Shown piece by piece: positions 64,000 through 64,000 of a DNA stretch of 64,000 nt (position 1 is the stretch's first letter; every line of letters begins with the position of its first letter). The position numbers were made by a program, and so were the translations under genes. Origin of the DNA: Pseudaquabacterium pictum (lineage in GTDB: Bacteria; Pseudomonadota; Gammaproteobacteria; Burkholderiales; Burkholderiaceae_C); NCBI RefSeq assembly GCF_005403045.1, contig NZ_BJCL01000002.1, positions 558,001 to 622,000 on the forward strand, given 5' to 3'. A model generated the notes under the pieces. That model saw only the letters and a list, made by a program, of their open reading frames with translations, did not search any database and was not told the DNA's origin.

Positions 64000-64000
64000 G

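Overview
The window is a GC-rich chromosomal segment, densely coded on both strands, with short intergenic gaps. No stretch of more than 300 bases lacks a gene. Gene content and order point to a betaproteobacterium of the order Burkholderiales, most likely the Rubrivivax-Leptothrix-Aquincola group. The evidence is the rpsF-priB-rpsR-rplI operon, the cdsA-dxr-rseP-bamA-skp-lpxD-fabZ-lpxA-lpxB-rnhB block, rpoH next to sco-ctaB-ctaA, the divergent ppsA/ppsR pair, and PEP-CTERM proteins. The genus is an inference. I saw no tRNA, rRNA, CRISPR array, prophage or insertion sequence.

Layout. 1-3370: end of a PEP-CTERM protein and a large cyclase/NB-ARC/TPR regulator. 3515-6672: lipid and storage genes (hydrolase, wax-ester-synthase-like acyltransferase, phasin with a histone-like tail). 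6832-11422: an unknown protein, a DUF429 protein, an AsmA-like protein, a class 3 asparaginase and a DUF4864 protein. 11430-13604: one reading frame joining two PEP-CTERM proteins, the second a sugar-dehydrogenase-like propeller. 13846-19820: paired acyl-CoA dehydrogenases, a Bug-type receptor, a P1 peptidase and a lipase-like lipoprotein. 19828-20541: an rsuA-like gene. 20552-27409: a co-directional set of six minus-strand genes encoding an ECF sigma factor, a small unknown protein, a TPR-CHAT protease, a secreted subtilase, a secreted EK-repeat protein and an outer-membrane barrel. 27458-37589: oxidoreductases, OmpA plus a STAND/TAXI-like membrane protein, ribF, an amidase and a hybrid histidine kinase. 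37664-43709: a ComEA-like protein, rpoH behind a perfect CIRCE element, and cytochrome oxidase assembly genes. 43849-53795: a ribosomal protein operon, an acetate-type symporter, ppsA/ppsR, a diguanylate cyclase and an rRNA-methylase-like gene. 53792-64000: the envelope biogenesis block, running off the right edge inside cdsA.

Main points of interest. The sigma-CHAT-subtilase-EK-repeat set is the best candidate for an undescribed system. Other points are: a 93-base dispersed repeat, present twice, whose hairpin arms differ in sequence but stay complementary; HrcA-type control of rpoH; the tandem PEP-CTERM fusion; a STAND-like protein without a P-loop fused to a TAXI-like domain; altered catalytic motifs in the WS/DGAT-like enzyme and the cyclase domain; and a changed VRGF motif in BamA. 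Functions are inferred from sequence and recalled family knowledge; no database search was run.
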